The position numbers and the translations under genes are program-made. The notes below the pieces were generated by a model that made no database searches, was not told the origin of the DNA, and saw only the letters and a program-made list of their open reading frames with translations. Source: Chloroflexota bacterium (GTDB taxonomy: Bacteria > Chloroflexota > Anaerolineae > VGOG01). Taken from it: a stretch of 42,563 nucleotides of DNA. Within the stretch, counting starts at the first letter, position 1; each line of letters begins with the position of its first letter. This document shows positions 24,111 to 31,729 of the stretch, in pieces. The DNA lies in the NCBI GenBank assembly GCA_030611885.1, contig JAUWOY010000029.1:1-42563 (forward strand), written 5' to 3'.

Positions 24111-25151
24111 ATGAGAAAATTTGAGCCTAACCTGCTGCCCCTGCACGTCGGCAGCCTCCCCCATACGGATCCGCAAGCCGCTTGTGAGCTGGTATCGAAG
24201 CATTTTCCTCACATTTCCACCTGGCCACAGCTTCCCAGGCGCACCTTTTTGGAGAACATGTACGTTCAGTTCAGCGAGGGCTTCCCCGGCGTGGTGCTGG
24301 AGGGCGAGCGCATCTACGTGGATCGGGCTAAAGACCTGGACCCCGATCTGGAGCGTCTCTACATGGCCTATCTGGAAAACGATTTGAGCTACGGCGCCCT
24401 CGGTGCTGACTACGCGGCTGGCCTGGCGGCATTTCCCCAGGCGCTATCGGCCAGCGGCAGCCAACCGGCGGTAGTTAAGGGGCAGGTAACGGGGCCCATC
24501 AGTTGGGGGCTCACCGTGGTTGATCAGGATCGCCGCCCGGTACTCTACGACGACATCCTGGCTGACGCCCTGGCCAAGCACCTCCGCCTCAAGGCCGCCT
24601 GGCAAGAGCAGGAGCTGCGCCAGATAGCGCCGACCACCCTGGTTTTCATTGACGAGCCATACATGAGCGCATTCGGCTCGGCCCATATATCCCTGAACAG
24701 AGAGCAAGTGATAATCCTCCTGGAGGAAGTTTTCGCCGGTCTCACGGGGCTAAAAGGCACCCACTGCTGCGGCAACACCGACTGGTCGCTGCTGCTGTCC
24801 ACTTCGGCGGAGGTCATAAGCTTTGACACCTACAGCTACGCCCAGGCCTTTTCCCTGTACGCCGGGGATGTGAGGGCTTTTCTGAAGCGCGGGGGCATCA
24901 TAGCCTGGGGCATCGTCCCTGCGGACGATGAAAAAGCTTTAATGAACGAGACGGTGGAGAGCCTGATCGCGCGATTGCACGAGGCGATGAACCTGTTGGT
25001 AAGGAAAGGCGTCTCCTTTGATGATCTCATCAACTCCTCGCTGATCACCCCTTCCTGTGGCCTGCGCACCCTCTCGGAGGAAGCAGCGGAACGCGCTTTC
25101 GAGCTGACAGTAGGGGTCTCGGAGACGATGAGGGAGAGATATGGTGCTTGA
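24111..25151 (+). CDS. core methionine synthase (MetE C-terminal-like)
   Basis: A 346-residue TIM-barrel protein equivalent to the catalytic half of cobalamin-independent methionine synthase. The zinc site that activates homocysteine thiolate is visible: H218 and C220 in THCCGNTDW and C316 in TPSCGLRTL. GQVTGPISWGL and FIDEPYMSAFG are substrate-region blocks. The N-terminal half of full MetE, which helps bind methyl-tetrahydrofolate, is absent. Such short proteins (core-MetE/Mes families, first studied in Dehalococcoides and archaea) take the methyl group from a corrinoid protein rather than folate. The SAM riboswitch upstream supports a role in methionine supply. The last bases overlap the next gene by 11. 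Confidence 0.82.
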   Translation: MRKFEPNLLPLHVGSLPHTDPQAACELVSKHFPHISTWPQLPRRTFLENMYVQFSEGFPGVVLEGERIYVDRAKDLDPDLERLYMAYLENDLSYGALGADYAAGLAAFPQALSASGSQPAVVKGQVTGPISWGLTVVDQDRRPVLYDDILADALAKHLRLKAAWQEQELRQIAPTTLVFIDEPYMSAFGSAHISLNREQVIILLEEVFAGLTGLKGTHCCGNTDWSLLLSTSAEVISFDTYSYAQAFSLYAGDVRAFLKRGGIIAWGIVPADDEKALMNETVESLIARLHEAMNLLVRKGVSFDDLINSSLITPSCGLRTLSEEAAERAFELTVGVSETMRERYGA

Positions 25152-25926
25152 TCCCAAGAAAGTCGTTATACTCTGCGGGGGAAGAGGCACCCGCATGGAG
25201 CACGAGACGGAGTTTCGGCCTAAGCCGCTGGTGCCCATCGGCGATAAGCCCATCCTGTGGCACATCATGAAAATCTACGCCCACCACGGTTACAAGGACT
25301 TCGTGCTGTGCCTGGGCTACAAGGGCGCGATGATCAAGCGCTATTTCCTCGACTACGAGTGCATGACCAGGGACTTCACCATCACCCTGGGGCCGAAACA
25401 TGAGCTGGCCTTCCACGACACTCACGATGAGGAGGACTTCACCGTCACCCTGGCCGATACCGGCCTGGAGACCAACACCGGCGGCCGCATCAAGCGGATC
25501 GAGAAGTACATCGAGGAGGACATCTTCTTCGCCAGCTACGGTGACGGCGTGGCCAACATTGATATCGCCGCCCTGCTGAGGTTTCACCAAGAGATGGGGA
25601 AAATCGCCACCGTGACCGGGGTGCACCCCTTCTCTCGTTTCGGGGTGGTGCAGAGCGATGGCAGGGGCCTGGTCACCGCCTTCAAAGAGAAGCCTCAAGT
25701 GAATGGCCTGGTGAGCGGCGGCTTCTTCGTCTTCAACCGAGAGGTGTTCGACTACCTCGATGAGAACAGCGTCCTCGAAAAGGGGCCTTTGGAGCGATTG
25801 GCTGCCGATGGGCAACTGGCCGTCTATCGTCACGACGGCTTTTGGCAGTGCATGGATACGCGAACCGATCTGCGCATCCTGAACGAGCTATGGGCCTCAG
25901 GTAGCGCGCCGTGGAAGATTTGGTAA
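25141..25926 (+). CDS. rfbF: glucose-1-phosphate cytidylyltransferase
   Basis: A 261-residue nucleotidyltransferase that makes CDP-glucose from CTP and glucose-1-phosphate, the first step to 3,6-dideoxyhexoses. Signatures are VVILCGGRGTRMEHETEFRP with the KPLVPIGDKPILWHI block, the CLGYKGAMIKRYFLDY segment specific for RfbF, ASYGDGVANIDI (metal Asp), and FWQCMDTRTDLRILNELW at the end. The full length is present. The ATG lies within the end of the methionine synthase-like gene, so they share a transcript. The next pathway gene follows after a 188-base spacer holding an inverted repeat. Confidence 0.93.
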   Translation: MVLDPKKVVILCGGRGTRMEHETEFRPKPLVPIGDKPILWHIMKIYAHHGYKDFVLCLGYKGAMIKRYFLDYECMTRDFTITLGPKHELAFHDTHDEEDFTVTLADTGLETNTGGRIKRIEKYIEEDIFFASYGDGVANIDIAALLRFHQEMGKIATVTGVHPFSRFGVVQSDGRGLVTAFKEKPQVNGLVSGGFFVFNREVFDYLDENSVLEKGPLERLAADGQLAVYRHDGFWQCMDTRTDLRILNELWASGSAPWKIW

Positions 25927-25971
25927 GCACGAACAAGCCTTGGATCAACCATCGAGAGGCCAGCGAGCGTC

Positions 25972-26060
25972 GGTCGAGTGCGCAGCGTATCGAGACCAGC
26001 GAGCGAGTCTAGGGGCACAACCCGCTTGGCTTCGATACGTCGCTTCGCTCCTACTCAACC
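25972..26060. repeat. inverted repeat between rfbF and the dehydratase gene
   Basis: The left arm GGTCGAGTGCGCAGCGTATC (from 25972) is matched imperfectly by a right arm containing CTTCGATACGTCGCTTCGC and CTACTCAACC (ending 26060). It is a dispersed-type palindrome with no coding capacity in the 188-base spacer. Confidence 0.6.
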
Positions 26061-26114
26061 GGCGCTGACCTATCACTCGCCCTAATAGCTATTCGCATCA
26101 ACGAAGGATTGGAA

Positions 26115-27116
26115 ATGATACAGGATGACTTCTGGCGAGATAGAAACGTCTTCGTCACCGGCTGCACCGGCATTCTGGGCTCCTGGTTGACCAGGGCTTT
26201 GGTTGACCGAGGGGCCAACGTGGTGGGCTTGATCTACGACGAGGATCCCCGATCGCAGCTCGTCCGCTCAGGCTACGACAGGCGTATCATCCGCGTGCGC
26301 GGCTCGGTTACTGACTACGCGCTGATGGAGCGGGTGTTCAACGAATACGAAGTTGACGCCTGCTTCCACCTGGCGGCCCAGGCCCTGGTCACCGTCGCCA
26401 ACCGCGCTCCGCTGTCCACCTTCGAGACCAACATCAAAGGCACGTGGATCCTACTGGAGGCTGCCCGCCGCTGCCCAACGCTCACCCGACTGGTGATCGC
26501 CTCCAGTGATAAAGCCTACGGCGAGCACGAGGTTCTACCCTACAGCGAGGACGCGCCGCTGCAGGGTCGGCATCCCTACGACGTCTCCAAGTCCTGCGCT
26601 GATCTCATCGCCCTGGCCTACACCGAGACCTACGGCCTGCCGCTGGGCATCACTCGCTGCGGGAACATCTATGGCGGCGGCGACCTGCACTGGGATCGAG
26701 TAGTGCCAGGCACCATCCGCTCGGTGCTCCAGGGTGAACGCCCCATCGTGCGCAGCGACGGCACCCCGACCCGCGACTATCTCTACGTCGAGGACATCGT
26801 CAGCGCCTACATCCTGCTGGCCGAACACCTGGACGACCCAGCGATTCAGGGTCAAGCCTTCAACTTCGGTCTCAACGCTCCCAAGACAGTGCTGGGGATG
26901 GTCGAGGCTATCCTGGAGGTGGCTGGCCGCCCAGACCTGGAGCCCATCATTCTCAACCAGTCCCTCCACGAGATACGTCATCAATACCTTAACAGCGAGA
27001 AAGCCAGACGGCTGCTGGGCTGGCAGCCACAGTGGACACTGGAAGCTGGTTTGCGGGAGACGTTGGCCTGGTATCAAGAGTTCTTTGTTGAGGAGAGGAG
27101 AATGCGAGATGGCTGA
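26115..27116 (+). CDS. rfbG: CDP-glucose 4,6-dehydratase-like SDR
   Basis: A 333-residue extended short-chain dehydrogenase. It has VFVTGCTGILGSWL (NAD-binding glycine loop), ASSDKAYGEH (Ser-Asp-Lys of the dehydratase active site) and HPYDVSKSCADLIA (YxxxK). The opening MIQDDFWRDRNVFVTG and the FHLAAQALV block match CDP-glucose 4,6-dehydratases, the enzyme expected next to RfbF; the product is CDP-4-keto-6-deoxyglucose. The ATG at 26115 is preferred over the TTG two codons upstream because GAAGGA is well spaced. The 3' end overlaps the small antitoxin-like gene by 8 bases. Confidence 0.87.
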   Translation: MIQDDFWRDRNVFVTGCTGILGSWLTRALVDRGANVVGLIYDEDPRSQLVRSGYDRRIIRVRGSVTDYALMERVFNEYEVDACFHLAAQALVTVANRAPLSTFETNIKGTWILLEAARRCPTLTRLVIASSDKAYGEHEVLPYSEDAPLQGRHPYDVSKSCADLIALAYTETYGLPLGITRCGNIYGGGDLHWDRVVPGTIRSVLQGERPIVRSDGTPTRDYLYVEDIVSAYILLAEHLDDPAIQGQAFNFGLNAPKTVLGMVEAILEVAGRPDLEPIILNQSLHEIRHQYLNSEKARRLLGWQPQWTLEAGLRETLAWYQEFFVEERRMRDG

Positions 27117-27429
27117 AGAAAAGCAGTTGAAAGAAGCGCAGCTAGCCTACGGTGCTGCGCCCGCAGACTTGGTAGAGCCGATCATCCTCAAACGGGATGG
27201 GCAACCGGTATTTGCAGTTCTCCCCTTCGAGGAGTATCGTCGGCTGCGGGATCTGGCAGAGCGCGCGCGGGTTGAAGCAGAGACTGGGTGGAAGGAGCGG
27301 TTTGACCGTCTCCTAGCAGATGTTCACAGCCGCCCAACTCAGTACTCGCCCGAAGAGATAGAGGCTGAAATCACCATTGCCATGAACGAAGTCAAGGAGA
27401 TGCGTCGTGCCCGTCGTGGTGGTCGTTGA
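27109..27429 (+). CDS. Phd/YefM-like antitoxin
   Basis: A 106-residue protein with a small N-terminal DNA-binding-type fold (VEPIILKRDGQPVFAVLPFEEYRRLRDLAER, the pattern of Phd/YefM antitoxins) and a long charged C-terminal helix (EEIEAEITIAMNEVKEMRRARR) that would wrap a toxin. It starts inside the end of the dehydratase gene and follows GAGGAGAGGAG. Where the toxin gene should begin, only a 13-codon stub resembling a PIN-domain start remains, so this looks like an orphaned antitoxin in a sugar operon. Binding to a toxin elsewhere, or to operon DNA, is possible. Confidence 0.7.
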   Translation: MAEEKQLKEAQLAYGAAPADLVEPIILKRDGQPVFAVLPFEEYRRLRDLAERARVEAETGWKERFDRLLADVHSRPTQYSPEEIEAEITIAMNEVKEMRRARRGGR

Positions 27430-27448
27430 TACTGAGGTTGGGGAATGA
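27407..27448 (+). pseudogene. 13-codon stub resembling a PIN-toxin N-terminus
   Basis: From a GTG overlapping the antitoxin's end, the frame reads MPVVVVVDTEVGE and stops at 27446-27448. PIN-domain toxins begin with a hydrophobic strand and the acidic metal ligand (VVVDTNV), in just this place relative to such antitoxins. The rest is missing, replaced by the next sugar gene, whose ATG (27445) overlaps the stop. The match is short, so chance cannot be excluded. Confidence 0.35.
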
Positions 27449-28413
27449 CATCGCTGGAGGGCGTGCGCGTTCTGGTCACTGGCGCCACCGGCTTCATCGG
27501 CTCGCACCTGGCCGAACGGCTGGTGGCCGAGGGGGCTGAGGTCACACTGGCCGTCGAGCCTGGGGCAAGCAAAGCCAACATCGCGAGCATCCTGGACGAG
27601 GTGCGCGTTCACGAGCTTGACCTGCGTGAGGGCCAGATGGTGCGGCGGTTGGTGCGAGAGTGTCAACCGTCCAAGGTCTATCACCTGGCCGCCGTGGGCG
27701 TCACCGAGCCAGGCATAGACCCGCTGCTCGCCGTGCAGGTCAACGTGATGGGGACGCTGAACTTTCTGGAGGCGCTCAAAGAGACGGAGTTCAACTGCTT
27801 CGTCAACACCGGCACCTGCTACGAGTACGGCCACAATGATCCACCCATGCGCGAAGATCAAATGGTTGATCCCATCAACGCCTACGCCGCCTCCAAGTCG
27901 GCGGCCTGGCTCTTTTGCAACATGTACCACAGGACGCGCGGCTACCCCATCGTCACCGTGCGGCCCTTCACCGTCTACGGCCCACGCCAGAGCGCACGAG
28001 CCCTCATCCCCCAGACGATCATCTCTGCACTGCGAGGGGAGGACTTTGCAATGACCGGCGGAGAGCAGACCCGCGATTTCACCTACGTTGACGACGTGGT
28101 TGAGGGCTACATCAGGGCCTCCCTTTCGGAAAAAGCCATCGGACAGACCATCAACCTGGGCGCAGGGGAAGAGCGTCCTATCAAGGACGTGGTACTGAAG
28201 GTGCTGGAGTTGATGGACCATCCTGTGAAGCCCTTGATCGGGGCGTTGCCCTATCGTCCCAGGGACATAAGGCGACTCTACTCCGACAGTAGCAAAGCCA
28301 GGGAGCTGTTGGGATGGCAGCCGCAGGTGGGCCTGGAAGCTGGGCTGAGAAAGACCATTGGATGGTACACCGAACAGTTCAAAGCTCAAAGCTCAAAGTT
28401 CAAATGGATTTAG
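27445..28413 (+). CDS. NAD-dependent epimerase/reductase of the CDP-sugar cluster
   Basis: A 322-residue extended SDR: VLVTGATGFIGSHLAERL (NAD loop), NTGTCYEYGH, NAYAASKSAAWLF (YxxxK) and RPFTVYGPRQ. Between rfbG and rfbH this position is usually taken by the reductase finishing the dideoxysugar (CDP-paratose or CDP-abequose synthase type), which is the working assignment; a 4-epimerase is an alternative. The last four heptamers (28379-28406, TCAAAGC type) are translated as the extreme C-terminus FKAQSSKFKWI, beyond the usual WQP...GLRKTIGWY ending, so a repeat array supplies the tail and the stop. Confidence 0.75.
   Translation: MTSLEGVRVLVTGATGFIGSHLAERLVAEGAEVTLAVEPGASKANIASILDEVRVHELDLREGQMVRRLVRECQPSKVYHLAAVGVTEPGIDPLLAVQVNVMGTLNFLEALKETEFNCFVNTGTCYEYGHNDPPMREDQMVDPINAYAASKSAAWLFCNMYHRTRGYPIVTVRPFTVYGPRQSARALIPQTIISALRGEDFAMTGGEQTRDFTYVDDVVEGYIRASLSEKAIGQTINLGAGEERPIKDVVLKVLELMDHPVKPLIGALPYRPRDIRRLYSDSSKARELLGWQPQVGLEAGLRKTIGWYTEQFKAQSSKFKWI
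28379..28406. repeat. four heptamers forming the 3' end of the reductase gene
   Basis: TCAAAGC, TCAAAGC, TCAAAGT, TCAAATG: four 7-base units read in frame as the last residues of the SDR. They abut the CACAGATT palindrome at 28411. Confidence 0.75.
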
Positions 28414-28486
28414 GACACAGATTTACACAGATGAACACAGATGAAAAGGAAAAAAATCTGTGAAAATCCGCGTTAATCTGTGTCCC
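28411..28486. repeat. dispersed palindromic element, CACAGATT family, copy 2
   Basis: The ends AGGACACAGATT and AATCTGTGTCCC and the internal CACAGAT/ATCTGTG words match the copy at 2208-2290. It occupies most of the 106-base spacer before rfbH. Confidence 0.75.
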
Positions 28487-28519
28487 ATCCTTGCTCAAAA
28501 TCCAAAGCGGGAGCTTTCC

Positions 28520-29842
28520 ATGAGTGATGCCGACTCTCTGAAGCGCGAGATCTTCGAGAAGGTCGCGGAATTTTACAGCCTGGAGCACGGGGAGCAAGCC
28601 TTCATCCCCGGTCAGACTAAAATCCACTACGCCGGACGAGTTTATGACCAGCGGGAGATGATCGCCATGGTGGATTCTGTGCTGGAATTCTGGCTGACCA
28701 TGGGGCGCTACGCCGAGAAATTCGAGGAAGAGCTCGGCAGATTCCTGGGCGTCTCGGAAGTGATATTTGTGAACTCTGGCTCTTCAGCCAACCTCCTGGC
28801 CGTGGCGACGCTCTGCTCCAAGGAGTTGGAGGGCCATTTAGAACAAGGCGATGAGGTGATCACCCCCGCGGTCACTTTCCCCACCACCGTTGCCCCCCTG
28901 ATTCAAAACGGCCTGATCCCCGTTTTCGTGGATTGCGAGTTAGGCACCTACAACCTCGACGTCTCCGCTTTGGAAGAAGCCATCTCCGAAAGGACCAAGG
29001 CCATCTTCGTGCCCCACACCTTAGGCAACCCTTGTGAGATGGATGAGATCATGAGACTGGCCGAAAAACGGGGACTCTTCGTCATTGAGGATGCCTGCGA
29101 CGCCCTGGGCTCCCGCTTCGACAGCCGACACGTGGGCACCTTTGGCCACCTGGGCACGCTGAGCTTTTATCCGGCCCATCACATCACCACAGGCGAAGGC
29201 GGCGCGGTCATCACCAATGACAGGAAACTGGCTAAGATCGCCCGCTCCATCCGCGACTGGGGCCGCGCTTGCTGGTGCAAATACAACACCACGGATCCTA
29301 ACGGCGCTTGCGGGCGGCGCTTCGAGTGGCAGATACCCGGCCTGCCGGACACTTACGACCACCGGTACCTCTACACCAACATCGGCTACAACCTTAGGCC
29401 CACCGACATCCAGGCGGCCCTGGGGGTTGTCCAACTGGCGAAGCTGCCTGGCTTCATAGAGAAGCGGAAACATAACTTCCAGAGGCTCTTCGAAGGATTG
29501 AAGCGGTACGAAGACCATCTAATCCTCCCCACCTGGAGCGAGCGAGCCGACGTGTCCTGGTTTGCTTTTCCTATTACTGTGAAACCGGAAGGCCCTTTCG
29601 GCCGCCAGGAACTGGTGCGCTGGCTGGAGGATGCTCGCATCGAGACCAGGCTGCTCTTCGCGGGCAACATCATCAAACAGCCCGGCTATCGCGACATGAA
29701 GTGCAAGCTGGTGGGGAAACTGGAGAACTCCGACCTGGTGATGAGGAACTCCTTCTTCATTGGAGTCTATCCGGGGCTGGACGATGCGCGGATAGACTAT
29801 GTGCTAGACAGGTTTGAGGAGTTTTTTGATGGGAGCTGGTAA
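28520..29842 (+). CDS. rfbH: CDP-4-keto-6-deoxy-D-glucose-3-dehydrase
   Basis: A 440-residue PMP-dependent [2Fe-2S] enzyme that removes the C3 hydroxyl to form 3,6-dideoxysugars. It has the aminotransferase fold, but the Schiff-base lysine is replaced by histidine in SFYPAHHITTGEGG (His220), the hallmark of this dehydrase. Cluster cysteines are at C193 (EDACDALGS), C251 and C253 (ACWCKY), and a fourth at C264 rather than the usual 256, a shift to note. MGRYAEKFEEEL and NSGSSANLLA are the other cofactor blocks. The ATG follows GCGGGAGC. Its partner reductase (RfbI-type) is not in the window. Confidence 0.93.
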   Translation: MSDADSLKREIFEKVAEFYSLEHGEQAFIPGQTKIHYAGRVYDQREMIAMVDSVLEFWLTMGRYAEKFEEELGRFLGVSEVIFVNSGSSANLLAVATLCSKELEGHLEQGDEVITPAVTFPTTVAPLIQNGLIPVFVDCELGTYNLDVSALEEAISERTKAIFVPHTLGNPCEMDEIMRLAEKRGLFVIEDACDALGSRFDSRHVGTFGHLGTLSFYPAHHITTGEGGAVITNDRKLAKIARSIRDWGRACWCKYNTTDPNGACGRRFEWQIPGLPDTYDHRYLYTNIGYNLRPTDIQAALGVVQLAKLPGFIEKRKHNFQRLFEGLKRYEDHLILPTWSERADVSWFAFPITVKPEGPFGRQELVRWLEDARIETRLLFAGNIIKQPGYRDMKCKLVGKLENSDLVMRNSFFIGVYPGLDDARIDYVLDRFEEFFDGSW

Positions 29843-29940
29843 ATTCGTAAACTCGTAGATTCGTAGGCTCGTGGATTCGTACTTAATCACCACTTACGAA
29901 TCTACGAATGTACGAATGTACGCATCTACCAAACCCGCGA
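29843..29940. repeat. TTCGTA-family hairpin element, free copy
   Basis: The left arm is octamers such as ATTCGTAA, ACTCGTAG, ATTCGTAG and GCTCGTGG. The right arm, from about 29893, has ACGAATCTACGAATGTACG. It fills the spacer between rfbH and the glycosyltransferase gene and is of the same family as the block inside the riboswitch. Confidence 0.75.
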
Positions 29941-29952
29941 CAAGAGAGTGCC

Positions 29953-30630
29953 ATGAAACTATCCGTCATCATGTCTGCTTACAACGAGAGGGACACCATC
30001 CTGACTGCCCTGGAGAGGGTGAAGGCGGTGGAGATCGAAAAGGAGATCATCATTGTGGACAACTGCTCTACCGATGGGACACGGGAACTGCTCCAGCAGA
30101 TAAACGATGACGACATCCGCATCATCTTCCAGCCTCAGAACTTCGGCAAGGGAACCTCCATCAGGACGGCCATCCCCTATTGCACGGGCGATTACACTAT
30201 AATCCAGGACGCCGATCTGGAGTACGATCCCCAGGACTGGCACACACTCGTTGACCTGGCCCTGGAAAAGGATCTGGATGCCGTCTACGGCTCGCGGGTG
30301 CTGGGCGGTCCCAAGGCCATCTATACCCACTTCTACTGGGGTGTGAGCTTCCTGACGTTTTTGACCAACCTGTTATTCAGAGCTAACCTGACCGACACGG
30401 CCACAGCTTGCAAGATGGTGAGAACGAGCGTGCTCCAAGAGTTGAAATTAACCTGCGCGGGCTTCGACCTGGACTTCGAGCTGACGGACAAGCTCTGCAA
30501 GAATGGCTACCAGATCGTCGAGGTGCCCGTCTCTTATGAACCGAGGTCCTTCGAGGAGGGGAAAAAGATCAGGGCCAAGGATGGATTGAAGGCCCTTTTC
30601 ACGATCCTCAGGGACTGGCTGTTGGCCTAA
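29953..30630 (+). CDS. family 2 glycosyltransferase (DPM1-like)
   Basis: A 225-residue GT-A fold enzyme. SVIMSAYNERDTI is the nucleotide-binding strand, EIIIVDNCSTDGTREL follows, and QDADLEYDPQDW carries the metal-binding acidic motif. YGSRVLGG and the segment DTATACKMVRTSVLQEL are typical of dolichol- or polyprenyl-phosphate sugar transferases. A weak hydrophobic stretch (WGVSFLTFLTNLLF) may touch the membrane. It could load a sugar on polyprenyl phosphate for surface glycan assembly. It follows a hairpin repeat after rfbH; the ATG at 29953 is chosen since the upstream part of the frame is repeat DNA. Confidence 0.85.
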   Translation: MKLSVIMSAYNERDTILTALERVKAVEIEKEIIIVDNCSTDGTRELLQQINDDDIRIIFQPQNFGKGTSIRTAIPYCTGDYTIIQDADLEYDPQDWHTLVDLALEKDLDAVYGSRVLGGPKAIYTHFYWGVSFLTFLTNLLFRANLTDTATACKMVRTSVLQELKLTCAGFDLDFELTDKLCKNGYQIVEVPVSYEPRSFEEGKKIRAKDGLKALFTILRDWLLA

Positions 30631-30887
30631 AATAGTCGGATGGTCCGATGGTCCTTGGTCTTTGGTCTATACTGAGCGCTTTTTGGTTTTGTGAATTTGG
30701 GTGATGGCGGAAAGAGTACCACGGATGTGGAAATGCACGATGTTCAACCACAAGCTGAGACAAAACGCCCCCCTTTTGACCGCCGGAGGTGTGATTATCG
30801 TGTATTTCTCTATCAGAGGTACTCTCCCTCCACACACGCAATTTCACGCTTTTCAAGTGCGCTGAGTATAGTGGCCGAGGAGGCTGG
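30631..30887 (+). other. 257-base spacer with an octamer array
   Basis: It begins with GATGGTCC-type 8-nt units (30634-30668). The remainder shows no gene I can support: the one short frame has no ribosome site and no recognisable motif. A weak promoter-like pair (TTCACG, 18 bases, TATAGT at 30867-30872) is too close to the next start to be trusted. Confidence 0.5.
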
Positions 30888-31688
30888 ATGAAGATTGAGC
30901 GGAAAGACCACCCGACCAATATGTGGCAAGTCGAGACCCTCACTAACAAAGAGCAAATCCTGGCATTTCTACAGCAGGATCGCCTCTACGCCGCCTACGC
31001 CATCGGCGACCTGGAGCCAAGTTTGTTTGCCCAGTGCCAATGGTTTGGGGCCGAGGACGACGGGAAGATGCAGTCCCTGGCCCTGTTCTTCACTGGCCTC
31101 AATCCCCCCGCCCTCTTCACCATGGGTGATACCGATGGCCTGGCTGCTATCCTGGCTTCTGCCCTGCAGCCCAAGCGGGCCTACTTCACCTGTCGGGCGG
31201 AGCACCTGCCAGTGGTGGAAGCTTTCTATGCCCTGGACGAGGTCGAGGAGATGTTCCGCATGACGATAAGCCCAGCGGACTTTTACTCCGCCTCTGGACC
31301 GACCATCAAGCTCGACCTCTCCCACCTGGACGCCCTGCGCCAGCTCTACCGGTTGGGCGGCGGGGATGCCTTTGCCCCCTATCAGTTGCAGGACGGGATC
31401 TACTACGGCGTCAAGGTTAACGAGCAGTTGGTCTCCACGGCGGGCACCCACCTGGTCTCGCCGACCTTCGGCGTGGCGGCGGTGGGCAACATCTTCACCC
31501 ATCCCAACCACCGGCGCCGAGGCTACGGCACCGCCTGCACCAGCCAGGTGGTCGAAGAGCTTCTGGCTCAGGGCCTCGACGTCGTGCTCAACGTGAATCG
31601 GGAGAACACTGAAGCCATCGGCATCTACGAGAGACTGGGCTTCCTCAGGCATTGCCCGTACATCGAAGTGATAGGCAACCGCAAATAG
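30888..31688 (+). CDS. GNAT-family N-acetyltransferase
   Basis: A 266-residue protein with two GNAT-like halves. The C-terminal half (about 170-260) is the catalytic one, with GNIFTHPNHRRRGYGTACTSQVVEEL (the acetyl-CoA pyrophosphate loop, R/Q-xxG-x-G/A form) and VLNVNRENTEAIGIYERLGF (motif B). The N-terminal half (residues 15-130) looks like a degenerate GNAT fold without a CoA loop. The target is unknown; acetylation of a sugar, amine or protein is possible. The start follows GAGGAGGCTGG. The metK gene begins 41 bases after its stop. Confidence 0.82.
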   Translation: MKIERKDHPTNMWQVETLTNKEQILAFLQQDRLYAAYAIGDLEPSLFAQCQWFGAEDDGKMQSLALFFTGLNPPALFTMGDTDGLAAILASALQPKRAYFTCRAEHLPVVEAFYALDEVEEMFRMTISPADFYSASGPTIKLDLSHLDALRQLYRLGGGDAFAPYQLQDGIYYGVKVNEQLVSTAGTHLVSPTFGVAAVGNIFTHPNHRRRGYGTACTSQVVEELLAQGLDVVLNVNRENTEAIGIYERLGFLRHCPYIEVIGNRK

Positions 31689-31716
31689 CCAATACCCAAT
31701 ATCCAATACCCAAACA
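31689..31716. repeat. four heptamers before metK
   Basis: CCAATAC, CCAATAT, CCAATAC, CCAAACA: four 7-base units immediately before the metK ribosome site (AAAGGAGGG). Confidence 0.8.
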
Positions 31717-31729
31717 AAGGAGGGTGACA

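Noticed and set aside
30691-30891. 66-residue frame in the spacer before the acetyltransferase gene
   Set aside because: No ribosome site, no motif, and it overlaps the next gene's start.
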